The position numbers and the translations under genes were made by a program. Shown here piece by piece: positions 1 to 12,083 of a stretch of 64,000 bases of DNA; the first letter of the stretch is position 1; each line of letters opens with the position of its first letter. The notes beneath the pieces were generated by a model. It did no database searches. It was not told the DNA's origin and saw nothing but the letters and a program-made list of their open reading frames with translations. Origin of the DNA: Spisula solida (taxonomy: Eukaryota > Mollusca > Bivalvia > Venerida > Mactridae); contig OX365954.1 of assembly GCA_947247005.1 (NCBI GenBank), positions 140,001-204,000 of the forward strand, read 5' to 3'.

Positions 1-167
1 AACAAAATATCCATGATTTTGACAGAAAATTACCCTTCAAACTAAAATCGTGAGGGTCAAAATGTGAATTTTTGGAAATTACAAGGGTCAAAGCCCCTAC
101 TCCCGAGTGAAATGGAACCCCTGCATTGTTCTAACACAGGACTTATATTGTACTTTTATTGTTTCAG

Positions 168-384
168 TGGCCATTCAACCAGAAGTTGTACATCGTTTAC
201 CGTGTGCTGGTGGCGTCGGGATTCATCGTGTGGATTGTTGGCGACTGTGTATACGAGACGAGAGTATTCTTCAAGGAGCATACATACACATACCTGATAT
301 ATGCCACCAACTGGAGCTTCCTACTTCTAGTATTCACAGCACTATTCACTGCTACATGTACACTGTATTATTCCATCAGATCAG
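168..384 (+). CDS. Rolling stone-like membrane protein, internal exon
   Basis: This exon follows a pyrimidine-rich acceptor (tgtttcag, ends 167) and reads open for 72 codons plus 1 nt. It encodes a hydrophobic helix (LYIVYRVLVASGFIVWIVGD) and then the family-typical YLIYATNW motif leading into a second helix. Rolling stone (rost) proteins are multi-pass membrane proteins, first known from Drosophila myoblast fusion; the tyrosine and TNW pattern, the position of the next helices and the C-terminal LLDW motif in the last exon all fit. Two donors are possible in the same phase: GTGAAT at 385 and a stronger GTAAGT at 397, which would add four residues. Earlier exons are outside the window. The family call is from pattern recognition, not a search. 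Confidence 0.8.
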
Positions 385-402
385 GTGAATGTCTTGGTAA
401 GT

Positions 403-1820
403 TTATATACGACAGGTGGGAGGGAATAATTTGTATACGACATGTGGGAGGGGACAGTGTGTATACGACAGGTGGGGGGGAATATTGTATACGACATGTG
501 GGAGGGGACAGTGTGTATACGACAGGTGGGGGGGGGTCAGTTTGTATACGACAAGTGGGAGGGGACAGTTTATATACGACAAGTGGGAGGGGACAGTGTG
601 TATACGGCATGTGGGAGGGGACAGTGTGTATACGACAGGTGGGAGGGAATAATTTGTATACGACATGTGGGAGGGGACAGTGTGTATACGACAGGTGGGG
701 GGAATAGTTTGTATACGACATGTGGGAGGGGACAGTGTGTATACGACATGTGGGAGGGGTCAGTTTGTATACGACAAGTGGGAGGGGACAGTTTATATAC
801 GACAAGTGGGAGGGGACAGTGTGTATACGGCATGTGGGAGGGGACAGTGTGTATACGGCATGTGGGAGGGGACAGTGTGTATACGGCATGTGGGAGGGGA
901 CAGTGTGTATACGGCATGTGGGAGGGGACAGTGTGTATACGGCATGTGGAAGGGGAAGTTTGTATACGACAGGTGGGAGGGGACAGTGTGTATACGACAT
1001 GTGGGAGGGGAAGTTTGTATACGGCAGGTGGGAGGGGACAGTGTGTATACGACAGATGGGAGGGGATAGTTTGTATACGACATGTGGGAGGGGACAGTGT
1101 GTATACGACAGGTGGGAGGGGAAGTTTGTATACGGCATGTGGGAGGGGAAGTTTGTATACGACAGGTGGGAGGGGAAGTTTGTATACGACATGTGGGAGG
1201 GGAAGTTTGTATACGACAGGTGGGAGGGGAAAGTGTGTATACGACAGGTGGGAGGGGAAGTTTGTATACGACATGTGGGAGGGGACAGTGTGTATACGAC
1301 AGGTGGGAGGGGAAGTTTGTATACGGCATGTGGGAGGGGTCAGTTTGTATACGACAAGTGGGAGGGGACAGTTTATATACGACAAGTGGGAGGGGTCAGG
1401 TTGTATATGTCAAGTGGGAGGGGAAGTTTGTATACGACAGTTGGCAGTGTGTGGTTTGTATACGACAAGTGGGAGGCGCAGTTTGTAAACGACAAGTGTG
1501 TGGGGCTGGTTGTATACGACATGTGGGAGGGGCAGTTTGAATACGACAAGTGGGAGGCGCAGTTTGTATACGACATATGGGAGGGGCGTTTTGTATACGG
1601 CAGATGGAAGGGGCAGTTTGAATACGACAAGTGGGAGGGGCAGTTTGTATACGACAGATGGGAGGGGCTGTTTGTATACGACAGATGGGAGGGGCTGTTT
1701 GTATACGACAGATGGGAGGGGCTGTTTGAATACGGCATGTGGGAGGGGCAGTTTGTATACGACAAGTGGGAGGGGCAGTTTGTATACGACAGGTGGGTGC
1801 AGTTTGAATATGACAAGTAG
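403..1820 (+). repeat. 28-bp G-rich minisatellite, about 50 copies
   Basis: The tandem unit is 28 bp with core GTATACGACATGTGGGAG followed by GGGACAGTGT. Variants alternate cacat/cacag, gacagtgt/gaagttt and, after 1440, ggcagttt. Because the unit is not a multiple of three and has no stops, several frames stay open for over 300 codons; these are not genes. The plus strand carries all the G runs (GGG and GGGG per unit). The array starts within a few bases of the rost exon splice donor at 397, so it occupies the 5' end of that intron. Unit divergence is higher at the right end. Confidence 0.95.
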
Positions 1821-2503
1821 GATGGGCCATTTTGTAAACAGCGATTGAGTTGGGTTAATTTTTATACTACGAATGGGTTGGGTGCAAGTAGGGATTAGTA
1901 ACTAAATGATAAATCTATTTGTAGTTAACTGTTTCTCGAATGACATAAAATAAGGACGTGAAACAGGTGTGGTTTTAATATTAGAAGAATGTCTCGCCCA
2001 TTTTCATTCCTGTCATATTCCATGACTTTACTATGTACTGAGTACATGTATATAATTGTAAATATCACATATAAGATGTATCCAGTGGATAAGAAGCTTC
2101 ATGGGACAGCTGAGCGAGTTGGTGCTCCAGGGCAAGGGACAAGCATCGACACAGGCATCAGTATACTCAGGGGTTCCTTAGAGTAGTGTTCTAGAACTTT
2201 CATTGTTCCTACTAAGTACTACATTTGTACTAGTATTACAAATCCATGACCTACCCGAATATACCAGGACACTCGTGTATTCAAGACGAGATTGTATACG
2301 ACAAGTAGGAGACAACTTTGTATTCGTATTTCACCCCACAGATGTTTGTAGATGATTGTGCGTACCACCATTAGGTCGGAATTAGACGCCCTAGTCATGC
2401 TATAGTAATACATAGAGGGCCTCCGACTATAACAAAAAGGAAAGGAGGATCATAACTTGTTTAGTTGGGCATTGTGAGTATGCTTTAAACCAATAAACGG
2501 AAA
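1821..2503. other. Intronic DNA, no gene seen
   Basis: This is unique-looking AT-rich sequence between the minisatellite and the LINE. A decayed copy of the array unit (gattgtatacgacaagtagg) recurs near 2290. I see no convincing exon. Confidence 0.5.
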
Positions 2504-2959
2504 AACAAAGTTCAAAGTTTATTTACATATACGCGCATGAGTCCCGAATCGGGCAGCATCAGCAAAACAATTTATACAATTCATACATAATGTTGACACG
2601 TGACAAAATGGAAACGACTTTACATAATATTTACATGGTTTCAATACATATATGTAGCAAGCAACAGTAGAAAAAAGAAACATCATTTATATCATCAGAT
2701 TCATAAGAGTATATAGAGAGTAAGCAGCGTCAGCGGGTGAAAGATGAGTTTATAGAGGAATGAATTAACAGAGAGGGAATAGTGTTAATAATATTAGGGT
2801 ACTTGAATGTATCGGGAGTAATCATGCAGAAATACATCACATTCAAAACAAAAGATGGCTACAGTATAGGAAGTAGTAGTGGAAGGGATAGAACTGGGAT
2901 GTCGATATAGAAATGATATTAGAATATATTAATCGTATATATATATATACATATAGATA

Positions 2960-3160
2960 CAGTAAAACCTCGGTAATACGAGCAGCGATTATTCGAGCAA
3001 CCGGCCTAATTCGAGCAAATTTCAAACTCATTTTCATATAAACACAGCTACAATTAGTCATAACAACAATTCATCATTGACTTCGGATATTTCGAGCACC
3101 TGGCTTAACTCGAGCATTTGGCTTGTCCCGATGGGTCCTCGAGATAACGAAGTTTTACTG
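2960..3160. mobile_element. pogo-like MITE (201 bp) inside LINE-A
   Basis: Terminal inverted repeats start CAGTAAAACCTCGGTAAT and CAGTAAAACTTCGTTAT, and a TA duplication flanks both sides (2958-2959 and 3161-3162). TIRs beginning CAGT, an RTTTTAC end and TA target sites are typical of the pogo/Tc1-mariner superfamily. The interior repeats the phrase TTCGAGCA several times. There is no coding capacity. It sits in the 3' UTR of LINE-A, so it inserted after that LINE. Confidence 0.85.
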
Positions 3161-3363
3161 TACATATATACATACACACACATACATACATACACATGTG
3201 CATACAATGTTAGAGAAACAGTAATTAAACAAAATACATGTATATATTAAGTTAAACACAATGAAAACAGAGATAATTTACAAGTCAATATGTACAAAGA
3301 TAAACAAAATTACATGTAAAACAAAGTAGTGGAGCATGTATTGTTATGTACAAAAATGTACTA

Positions 3364-3993
3364 TTATTTGAAATGGTTCATTATCTTCTGACATAGTAAT
3401 GCGATATTTGATAATTCTACTTCATTGTCTACATTTAAAAGCTCTATAAATTTTATAAAATTAGGTCTGTTATAGTAATAATGTTTGATATATTTAGTTC
3501 TTATAAGTTTAAATTGTTTGCATTTAAGTAAGAAGTGAAATTCGTCTCCTAGATCATTACAATATGGGCATTTTCTATCACGCAGTGGAGTATTTTGCCA
3601 TCCGCCTGTTTCAATAGGTAAGTGGTGATTTCGTGTTATAAACGAAATTAAACTTTTGGTCAAATATGAAGGCAGTTTATTGATGTATTTACTACGCCCA
3701 AAAGATGATTTTAAATGTTTGTATAAGTTTGTATCGGTTGATCGAGTAATATTTGAGTTCCAGTTTTGTATGAACATATCTTTAAGTTTTAGATGGGTTG
3801 CTTTATTTAGCCATTTATAATTATGAATGCTTTGGCTATACCATAGACCAGACATACCACAGTTGCATATGATTTGTTTAATATTTTCCAACCAGGGTAT
3901 TTTTGTATCATTGTTAATGCTGAGACTATATAAAACTTGATACAGTTTTGTGGACAATTTCGATTCATTCTGATTGTATTTATTTTCGATCAT
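3364..3993 (-). pseudogene. LINE-A ORF2 C-terminal part with zinc motif
   Basis: This 209-codon stretch continues the reverse-transcriptase protein after a 1-nt shift; the stop of the upstream frame and the next ATG overlap as ATGA. It ends with CPYCNDLGDEFHFLLKC, a CCHC-type zinc-binding motif usual at the end of LINE ORF2 proteins. The frame continuity across the junction (FWDK then MIENKYN) shows it is one protein split by an indel. Deliberate stop/start coupling is less likely, because the join falls inside a domain. Confidence 0.8.
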
Positions 3994-6035
3994 TTATCCC
4001 AAAATAATATCATTCTGTGTTTAATGTCAACTGAAAGTGGTGTTATCCCTAGTTCTCCATATATCATAAATGACGGAGTAGATTGTTTTAACTTAAAGAT
4101 ATATTTAAAAAACTTTAATTGTATTCTTTCTAACAAATCTATGTTACCATAACCCCATATTTCACATGCGTATAGTAAAATAGGCTTTACCATTTTTTGG
4201 AATAAGTCTATTTGTAGATCATAGGGTAACATAAGATTATTTATCTTTTTAAGTAAAGAAAACATTGCTTTGTTTGCTTGCTCAGCTAGATATTTTTTTG
4301 TTTTTAAAAACGAACCTGATTTAGAGAAATAGATTCCAAGGTATTTGTATTCATTGACAATTTCTATTTTATTGTCTCCAATTTTGAATTCTATACCATT
4401 TGGAATTCTTCCCTTGCATATAATCATTATTTTAGTTTTCTGTACATTTATGTTGAGTTTCCACCGGTTACAATAGTCCTTAAAATGATCAAGGGCATTT
4501 TGTAGGTCATATTTCGAATCGCTGAATAAGACTGTGTCGTCCGCGTATAATAGGATAAACAGTTTTAAAAATATTGTTGCTCCGTCGTTTGTATTAATTC
4601 CGTTTACATTGTTTTCATTGAGATATTCTTCAAGATCATTAAGAAAAATACTAAAAAGGAAAGGTGATAAATTTTCACCTTGTCTGACTCCTACTAAGCA
4701 GTCAAAATATGCAGACGTACCTTCGGATGTGCTTATTGTTGATTTTATATTTGCATACATATTATATATAACATTAAAACATTTCCCATTAACATTTGAC
4801 TTCCTAAGTTTATTCCACAATCCAATTCTCCATACAGAATCAAACGCTTGTTTAAAATCAATAAAACAACAATATAATTTTTTGTGGTTAGATTGTACTA
4901 AGTCGATCAGTCCTTTTAGTATAAAAATATTGTCAACAGTTGAAAAATTGTTACGGAAACCTGCTTGTGTTTCATGTATTATGTTATATTTATCGGCATA
5001 GTTATTCAATCGAGTGTTTAAAATGGATGTGAACAGTTTACCGAGACAACTTAACAGTGAGATCGGTCGATAGTTTTCTGGTGATGAGGGATCACCTTTA
5101 TTTTTATAAATAGGTTTTATTATACCAATGGTCCAGCTTTCTGGAATATTTCCACATTTAAAGATTAAATTAAACAGTTTTGTGTATATTGAGATCATGA
5201 TATCTATGGTCGATTTGATGTGTTCATTTAGTATATCATCGATCCCGGGTGATTTATTGTTTTTTAATTGTTTAACAGCTTTTCGGATTTCTTCCTCTGT
5301 GATTGATTTATTAATTTCTTCATTTAGAGATTCTTCGTTATTGTATTCAGGTGCGTTTTCATCGGCATTTTCATTTACCGGGTCGTTTTGTTCGTTTAAT
5401 GATTTAAAATAGTCATAAAAATCGTTCAATGTGGCTGTTTTACCTTCTGATTTATTCGTGGGATTTATAGTTTGCCAGAATTTTTTCGGATTAGTTCCTT
5501 TTATTGATTTGAGTTGTTTTATTTTCACTTCACTGAATTCAGTACTTGTTCGTTTTAGGACACTTTTATATTCTTTACTAACTTGTTTGAGTAAAACTTT
5601 CAGATCATTAGTTTTATACTTATTATACGCTTTTCTGATCTTATGATATTTATCTCTCATGTTTTGGCAGTTGATATTATACCATGGTTTTTTAAATGGC
5701 TGTTTTTTAATACATGACTTGATTGGCTTCATGCCGAAAGTTTCTACAGAATTGGTAATGAAAAGGTTTTGGATTTCATTTGTGATCTCGTCAACCGAGT
5801 TTTGATCTACATTTAGATTTTGGCCTATTGCGTCAATTTTTCGTTCGATTTCTGATGCTTTATTACCGTCAAAATTTTGAACAAAAATATTAGCCTTATC
5901 AGCGTTCCATAGTTTTATTTTTGGCGCTAATACCGGTCCCGGTATTTCAATTTCAATGTTTTGTATTGGATGATTATCGGCGATTCGTAGAGTAAGTTCT
6001 ATAGAAACATATATTTGAGTATCAACTTCTACAAA
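3990..6035 (-). pseudogene. LINE-A reverse transcriptase (ORF2, 5' truncated)
   Basis: The frame is open from just after a TGA at 6038-6036 down to the stop at 3990, about 680 codons; the first ATG is at 5732 but the frame reads well upstream of it. Visible motifs are a linker (EIEIPGPVLAPKIKLW), NYRPISLLSCLGKLF, QAGFRNNFST, block A FIDFKQAFDSVW, VRQGENLSPFLFSIFLNDLE and the catalytic LLYADDTVLFS. The catalytic aspartates are all present. The protein would copy element RNA at a nicked target. Only the upstream endonuclease and a 1-nt frameshift near 3993 mark it as dead, so this may be a fairly young copy. Confidence 0.85.
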
Positions 6036-6169
6036 TCACTCAACTTGAACCATCACATCAACATCGTCAGCAGAAAAGCTTACAACACCAGAGCCTTCAT
6101 CAAGAGAACGTTCCACCAATGCGGAAGGAAGACCCGAGATCTTTGTTAACACTCCCTGTTAAAATAGAT

Positions 6170-6365
6170 TATAGAAAGTCGGACAGGGAAGGCAGTACTC
6201 AACCAGCCGAGCACAGAAGGCATAAAAAACATCGCATACCTTAATTACTCCTTTATAAAGAAATAAATATTGTTTAAACTAATTACTCGACCCAATGCCC
6301 AATACATAAGTTAATTGAACGAGAAAATGAACTGCCTAAGTCCAAGCTGTCAAACAAACTAAATG
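6170..6365. repeat. Dispersed repeat, shared with 19380-19505
   Basis: The phrases GACAGGGAAGGCAG, ACTCAACCAGCCGAGCACAG, AATGCCCAA and AAGTCCAAGCTGTC occur in the same order here and at 19380-19505, on the same strand. The spacers between them differ in length. This looks like two decayed copies of one interspersed element of unknown class. Confidence 0.65.
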
Positions 6366-7664
6366 ACCTAGTTAAGGCGGTGGAAAACTTGTCAATCATT
6401 TCTGCGGGAGGTAAATGAAATTTGGATACTGCATTTTGTCTACATGTCGTTCTGGTCACCGCGATGCACCAGTACATGTTTATGGCTAATCGCGACTGTA
6501 CTTCAAAGGATGATATCCAATACATGCTCAGCATTCGAAGCGATTTCAATTCTATTCGTAGCATCAGAAGAAGCATAAGTCAATTCAGTGTTGGGTGCCG
6601 AATTCTAAAATTTTCTACTGGACGTTTTAAGTATTATCTCGGGGGATTTGTCTCTTTCGTTTACACGGTGTTATGTTGTCTGTTTTATAATGACGTGTTT
6701 TGTGAAAGCCAGGTTTGTTGGAATTTGTAGAATTTTCAGTTGAATTCATTGTATGCAACGCTTTATGGAAATCTGTTGGGTTTTTATTTTCGTATAAATT
6801 TCTAGTATCCTTTAAAACGCCTCTTTGTTGGTTACATTTGTAAGTCAGGTTATGCTTATAATAAGGCAGTAGGCGTGAATTATTTATGTGCGTCAGTCGT
6901 CCTATGGGACACAGTTACACCAGTTAGGATTTCATTGTCTATTGTCTGCCTTATACGTTATTGGTACGTTTTATGAGCGGATATTTTACCTGCATATCTC
7001 CAATTTGCATTTTAAATATTGAATAAAACACAAATACAATGTATAGTGATACAGCGATACCTGAAACCATGATTATATGTCCGTGAAATAGCGATCGGAT
7101 TTTGGTATTGATAGCCATAGTAATGCCCAATCAACCGTCATTTGTTACCCAGCCTACTATCCGAATAACCGGTATCATCCGAAACAAACCATCTGTCCCG
7201 TAATAAGGTACTGATGTGATAAAACATTACCACCGCGGTTATCATGATTGGTGCTACATAAAATACTGAACTGAACAAAACACATATACATGTAGCTTAT
7301 AATAATATGCATGTAATACGTAAATATACATTTTGCATGAATATAGTGTACAACTGTACATGTATATGACAACAGAGACATACGAGTACATAACATGGAC
7401 ATGAAGACGGGCATAGAATGTGAGAACGTCTTGTTATTTAGTTATTTTGGATTCGAATCAATAAATAATTAATTTATAATTTCAACTATTGCGATCGATT
7501 GATATAGTGAACTGCCATCATTTTCTTAATCTGAAAGATTTTGTACAAAATAAAATCAGTTTTATTTCATCAGGCTTATAACTAGTTTGAAGTAATTCAA
7601 TGAACTTAAAAACGCTTGGTATTTGATAATACATGTTTGTAATACTTTGGAATAAAAGGTACCG
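6366..7664. other. Intronic DNA, no gene seen
   Basis: This is AT-rich sequence without recognisable coding or repeat structure. The short open frames here have no domain features. Confidence 0.45.
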
Positions 7665-8060
7665 TAAGGTTTCCGTTTAAAGAATCAAAAAGCAATAACT
7701 TGGTAACCTATTTGAAGAGCCATGGATTTTGACCACTTTAGTTGAGTCCCAAAGGTGGAAAACACAATTAAATGGAAGAAAACAAAATGCAACCTCCAGT
7801 TTGTCTGTTTACAAAATAATGAATTGCAACAAAAAAATGCACAGTTTATAATCTAAGGGAAGCAACTCTTGCAAAATAAGTATTTTGTCATTTACTAAAA
7901 TGTGATTTTTGGCATACTATTTCGTCACATACATTTAACATTCTGTCGTCATTTATTAGTCATTTGTGAATATATCCAAAATCCTTGTAATTTGTCTATT
8001 TACTGGATGATCAGAAACAAAGGTCTTGGGAGAAATAATTTGGCTTTAAAGGACAAATTA
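7665..8060. repeat. Dispersed ~395-bp element, inverted copy of 23395-23790
   Basis: Reading the reverse complement of this block gives the 23395-23790 block with frequent point differences. Shared phrases include GAAGAGCCATGGATTT, GGGAAGCAACTCTTGCAAAA and ACATTCTGTCGTCAT. No coding capacity or clear TIR was found. The two copies lie in different introns of the same gene, in opposite orientation. Confidence 0.75.
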
Positions 8061-9590
8061 TAAGAAAATGAAACACATCTTCAACATCGTTTAAAATTAA
8101 ATTAAGTTTTACAGGTGAATTATAAACGTCCTACATTTTACTGGCTTAGAATTAGAAGGCCGTAAGTACAAATCAATATTGTGAGAAAACAAGAACAAAC
8201 TGTCCTAAAACTATTCTAAACGTATGGAAAAAACAAGCTTTTTAAACTTCAGTTTGGTCAACATGACCACTTCCGATTTTAATGAAAATAGGCTCATAAG
8301 AAGCGCATTGGGGTGCATATTTCAAATATTCATGAGTCTTAAAAGGTCGTAAGTAGTACTTACGACCTTCTAATTCTAAGTCAGTTCTAAGTTCAGACGG
8401 AGGGAGTTATTCTGTGACGACTATATTTTGTACTATATTTTGTTCGCGCATATGTTATCTGGTATAACAAAATGTAGTAGGCAATTAATGTATTACAAAA
8501 GAATGTATATTCAACACGAGAAAGTACACGAATCCGTCAAATAAAGACAGCCTGGCCAGTTCGAGTTCTCGCCTCCACAATATCTCAGTGATAGGTCAAT
8601 ACTTAATCTACAAAGTCCATATTATACTACTAATCCTACACATATGGATATATGATATATAGTGCATATTATACTACTCATCCTACACATATGAATATAT
8701 GATATATAGTGCATATTATGGGTTAGGCACACCATGTCTCCTTATGTTAGAACAGTAACTCACAATTACAACTACACGTTCGAGACACTCTGTGGATTAT
8801 TAAACTGTCAAGCGTAAATTGTTTTTTTCTGTACAATCTCAAGTATCTAAGATGGCGTCCAAGATGGCGCCCAGTGTGGCAGCCGTTTGATTAAATCCTT
8901 GACGCCATTTTGTATTTCTGGGCCAGCACCAACGTGTAATTGATAACATCCAGACTTGCACGAACATTTTGATACTCAGGTTTACATGTTTATATTACAC
9001 CACTTTGGATCCGCGTAGAATGCTGCAAGAATCATATTTCTGCTGCACTGTATGAGGGATTTAACACAGTTTATCTTATGTTACTGCTTTAAGGTTGTTC
9101 GCTATTTAGTTTAATAAATCAATTAATGAGTGCCAATCTTTTATCTTGGAAATTAAATCAAAATTAGTGATAGTAAGTCTGGTGATTACTTATTCTATAC
9201 GTGACAATAAATACTAAATAGCTTAATTCTGCACAAACAAGTATTTGTTATACAAACAAGTTTTAACACGCAAGACTTCCGAGCTCTGGGAATTGCATCA
9301 AAATAAAACAGAAATCTGTTTTGTCATACAATAAAGTCGAACGATGCTAGCAATTGTATCCATGGTGAGGGATCGTTGTTCTATGCTCCATCCATTACAT
9401 CCGACTCTCCTAGATATGTAGATTATTGTTATGTCTGCCGAAGTCTCTTAGATTCATTAAAATAAATGTACATTCATGTCTCAAATACTTCTTTCTGTAG
9501 CATAATTAACTTTACAAGTTTTAGCTCAGTGGGTGAGATGTCTGTGTGTTCTGTGTACAATGTATAATGTACATGCTTTGCTAGTGTGAG
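8061..9590. other. Intronic DNA with a small duplication
   Basis: There is no convincing gene. A 48-bp direct duplication (TCCTACACATATG plus an ATATATGATATATAGTGCAT tail) lies at about 8617-8719. AAGATGGCGTCCAAGATGGC occurs at about 8851. A tRNA box-A-like TAGCTCAGTGGGTGAGATG lies near 9523 but has no matching box B. Confidence 0.5.
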
Positions 9591-10355
9591 TTGAAGGTAT
9601 ATAAGCCATTTTTTCTGTATGTCTGTAAAGTACGGTGGTCATTTGTATTTGACATAATCACTGCTCATTTTGTGCCGACCGATGTTATTAGTCTGTACTC
9701 TACCACACAATTAGCCAACAACTTTTATAGACTGATAAGATTGACACTAGGCTGTATTATTTGCAGTCTGTGTGTATTGTTGCTATACAACGACCACGGT
9801 AAAACAAGGAGTGTATTCGGAAAGAGCTCGGATTCCTTGTATCACACACACTTGCTGTTACTTTCCTTGAAACCAGAGGTCATTTGCCAATTAGACAGGG
9901 ATAAAACCGAATGGCCACGCGCTACGACTGTGTCAGTCGAAAGCAAAATAACTTTTCAGTCTATTTATGCCAAGTACATGATTACGACCCATCCAAGATT
10001 CAAACAACCGTCATTAAGAAAGATAACTTCATATATGAACTGTATGTCAGGGGAACTTGACCAAGGCTGTGCTAAGGACAAACGATGAAATATCCTATTT
10101 TATGACAGCTTCAAATCTGAATGTCTAATGGTAGACGATGTATTGTCATACCTCAACCAAATCCAAGACGTGTCAGTTTACAAATGGAGGAGAAACTATT
10201 TCCCCCGAGTCTGGCTGAACGAAAACACTGTCAAGCAGGTCACAATTAAATATCGGCTGACAAAAGTCGGTTTGCACAAACACGATATTTTTCTCAACAA
10301 ATATTGCCAACCACGTGATCCAGGCGGCGCTCATTATTCAGAAATTCTGCAATAA
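9591..10355 (+). pseudogene. Unrecognised single-exon protein with one in-frame TGA
   Basis: A single frame runs from ATG 9591 to TAA 10355, 254 codons, broken only by TGA at 10086-10088. The composition looks protein-like: a hydrophobic segment (LTLGCIICSLCVLLL, residues 51-65), then a long polar part with PRFKQPSL, MNCMSGELDQGCAKD, and after the stop VYKWRRNYFPRVWLNENTVK and YCQPRDPGGAHYSEIL. A short N-terminal part plus one helix suggests a type II membrane or Golgi topology, but I do not recognise the family. It lies inside the first rost intron on the same strand. It could be a retrocopy or a gene that recently acquired a nonsense change. Whether it starts at 9591 or at an internal ATG is open. 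Confidence 0.5.
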
Positions 10356-10638
10356 TTTGCATTCTGATCTTTTCATTAAGCTGTGTTAGATGCAGAATTT
10401 TGTGGATTTTTTTACACAAATCGCAGATTTATACAGATGACTTTTTACTGTGTGTGTTAACGAATGACGTTGGTATTCCTATTAGCGTTATTGGTACATT
10501 GCAGTCTAATCAGGACAACACCCTTTAGAGAACCAGGCACTTAACAACTAAAGTTCTCTATCAATCGTCAAGCTCAAGTAACAAACGCTCAATTATCAAA
10601 CGCTATTCATGTAAAAAAAGATTATAACAAATCGTACA

Positions 10639-12083
10639 GCACGAAAGGCTCAGAATGAACAATGTACAGATTGAAGACACAGAATGAACTATGTACAGAT
10701 TGAAGGCACAGAATGAACAATGTACAAATTGAAGGCTCAGAATGAACAATGTACAGATTGAAGGCTCAGAATGAACAATGTACAGATTGAAGGCTCAGAA
10801 TGAACAATGTACAGATTGAAGACTCAGAATGAACAATGTACAGATTGAAGGCTCAGAATGAACAATGTACAGATTGAAGGCTCAGAATGAACAATGTACA
10901 GAATGAAGGCTCAGAATGAACAATGTACAGATTGAAGGCTCAGAATGAACAATGTACAGATTGAAGGCTCAGAATGAACAATGTACAGATTGAAGGCTCA
11001 GAATGAACAATGTACAGATTGAAGGCTCAGAATGAACAATGTACAGATTGAAGGCTCAGAATGGACAATGTACAGATTGAAGGCCCAGAATGAACAATGT
11101 ACAGATTGAAGACTCAGAATGAACAATGTACAGATTGAAGGCTCAGAATGAACAATGTACAGATTGAAGGCTCAGAATGAACAATGTACAGATTGAAGGC
11201 TCAGAATGAACAATGTACAGATTGAAGGCTCAGAATGAACAATGTACAGATTGAAGGCTCAGAATGAACAATGTACAGATTGAAGGCTCAGAATGAACAA
11301 TGTACAGATTGAAGGCACAGAATGAACAATGTACAGATTGAAGGCTCAGAATGAACAATGTACAGATTGAAGACTCAGAATGAACAATGTACAGATTGAA
11401 GACTCAGAATGAACAATGTACAGACTGAAGGCTCAGAATGAACAATGTACAAATTGAAGACTCAGAATGAACAATGTACAGATTGAAGGCTCAGAATGAA
11501 CAATGTACAGATTGAAGACTCAGAATGAACAATATACAGATTGAAGACTCAGAATGAACAATGTACAGACTGAAGGCACAGAATGAACAATGTACAGATT
11601 GAAGGCTCAGAATGAACAATGTACAGATTGAAGGCTCAGAATAAACAATGTACAGATTGCAGACTCAGAATAAACAGTGTACAAATTGAAGGCTCGGAAT
11701 GAACAATGTACAGTTTGAAGGCACAGAATGAACAATGTACAGATTGAAGGCTCAGAATGAACAATGTACAGATTGAAGGCTCAGAATGAACAATGTACAG
11801 ATTGCAGACTCAGAATAAACAATGTACAAATTGAAGGCTCGGAATAAACAATGTACAGATTGAAGGCACAGAATGAACAATGTACAGATTGAAGACTCAG
11901 AATGAACAATGTACAGATTGCAGACTCAGAATGAACAATGTACAGATTGAAGGCTCAGAATGAACAATGTACAGATTGAAGACTCAGAATGAACAATGTA
12001 CAGATTGAAGGCACAGAATGAACAATGTACAGATTGAAGGCTCAGAATGAACAATGTACAGATTGAAGGCTCAGAATGAATGT
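10639..12083 (+). repeat. 29-bp minisatellite, about 50 copies
   Basis: The tandem unit is AATGAACAATGTACAGATTG plus AAGGCTCAG (29 bp). Most units are identical or differ at one or two sites (GGCTCAG/GACTCAG/GGCACAG, ATTGAA/ATTGCA). Low divergence suggests recent amplification or homogenisation. It is non-coding and lies in the first rost intron. Confidence 0.95.

Larger units (their letters stand above)
2504..6035 (-). mobile_element. LINE-A: 5'-truncated non-LTR retrotransposon
   Basis: This minus-strand element has a reverse-transcriptase reading frame (6035-3364) and a 3' UTR running to about 2504. The 3' end reads ...TATGTAAATAAACTTTG, with AATAAA and a short CAAAGTT-type tail. The same 3' UTR recurs at 31396-31861, which defines the family boundary. 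The endonuclease domain expected upstream of the reverse transcriptase is missing, so the copy is 5' truncated. The 3' UTR is itself interrupted by a pogo-like MITE (2960-3160). The RT motifs fit the Jockey/CR1/I group of APE-type LINEs; the exact clade was not decided. Confidence 0.85.

Noticed and set aside
368..1820. Open frames of 130-370 codons on both strands
   Set aside because: They are read-through of a 28-bp minisatellite whose units lack stops. Every frame gives the same low-complexity peptides.
3990..3996. ATGA stop/start coupling in LINE-A
   Set aside because: The overlap falls inside the C-terminal domain, where a 1-nt frameshift explains it. ORF1/ORF2 coupling would be at a different place.
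10086..10088. TGA as selenocysteine in the broken frame
   Set aside because: There is no cysteine-homologous context and no SECIS-like hairpin was recognised downstream. A nonsense change is simpler.
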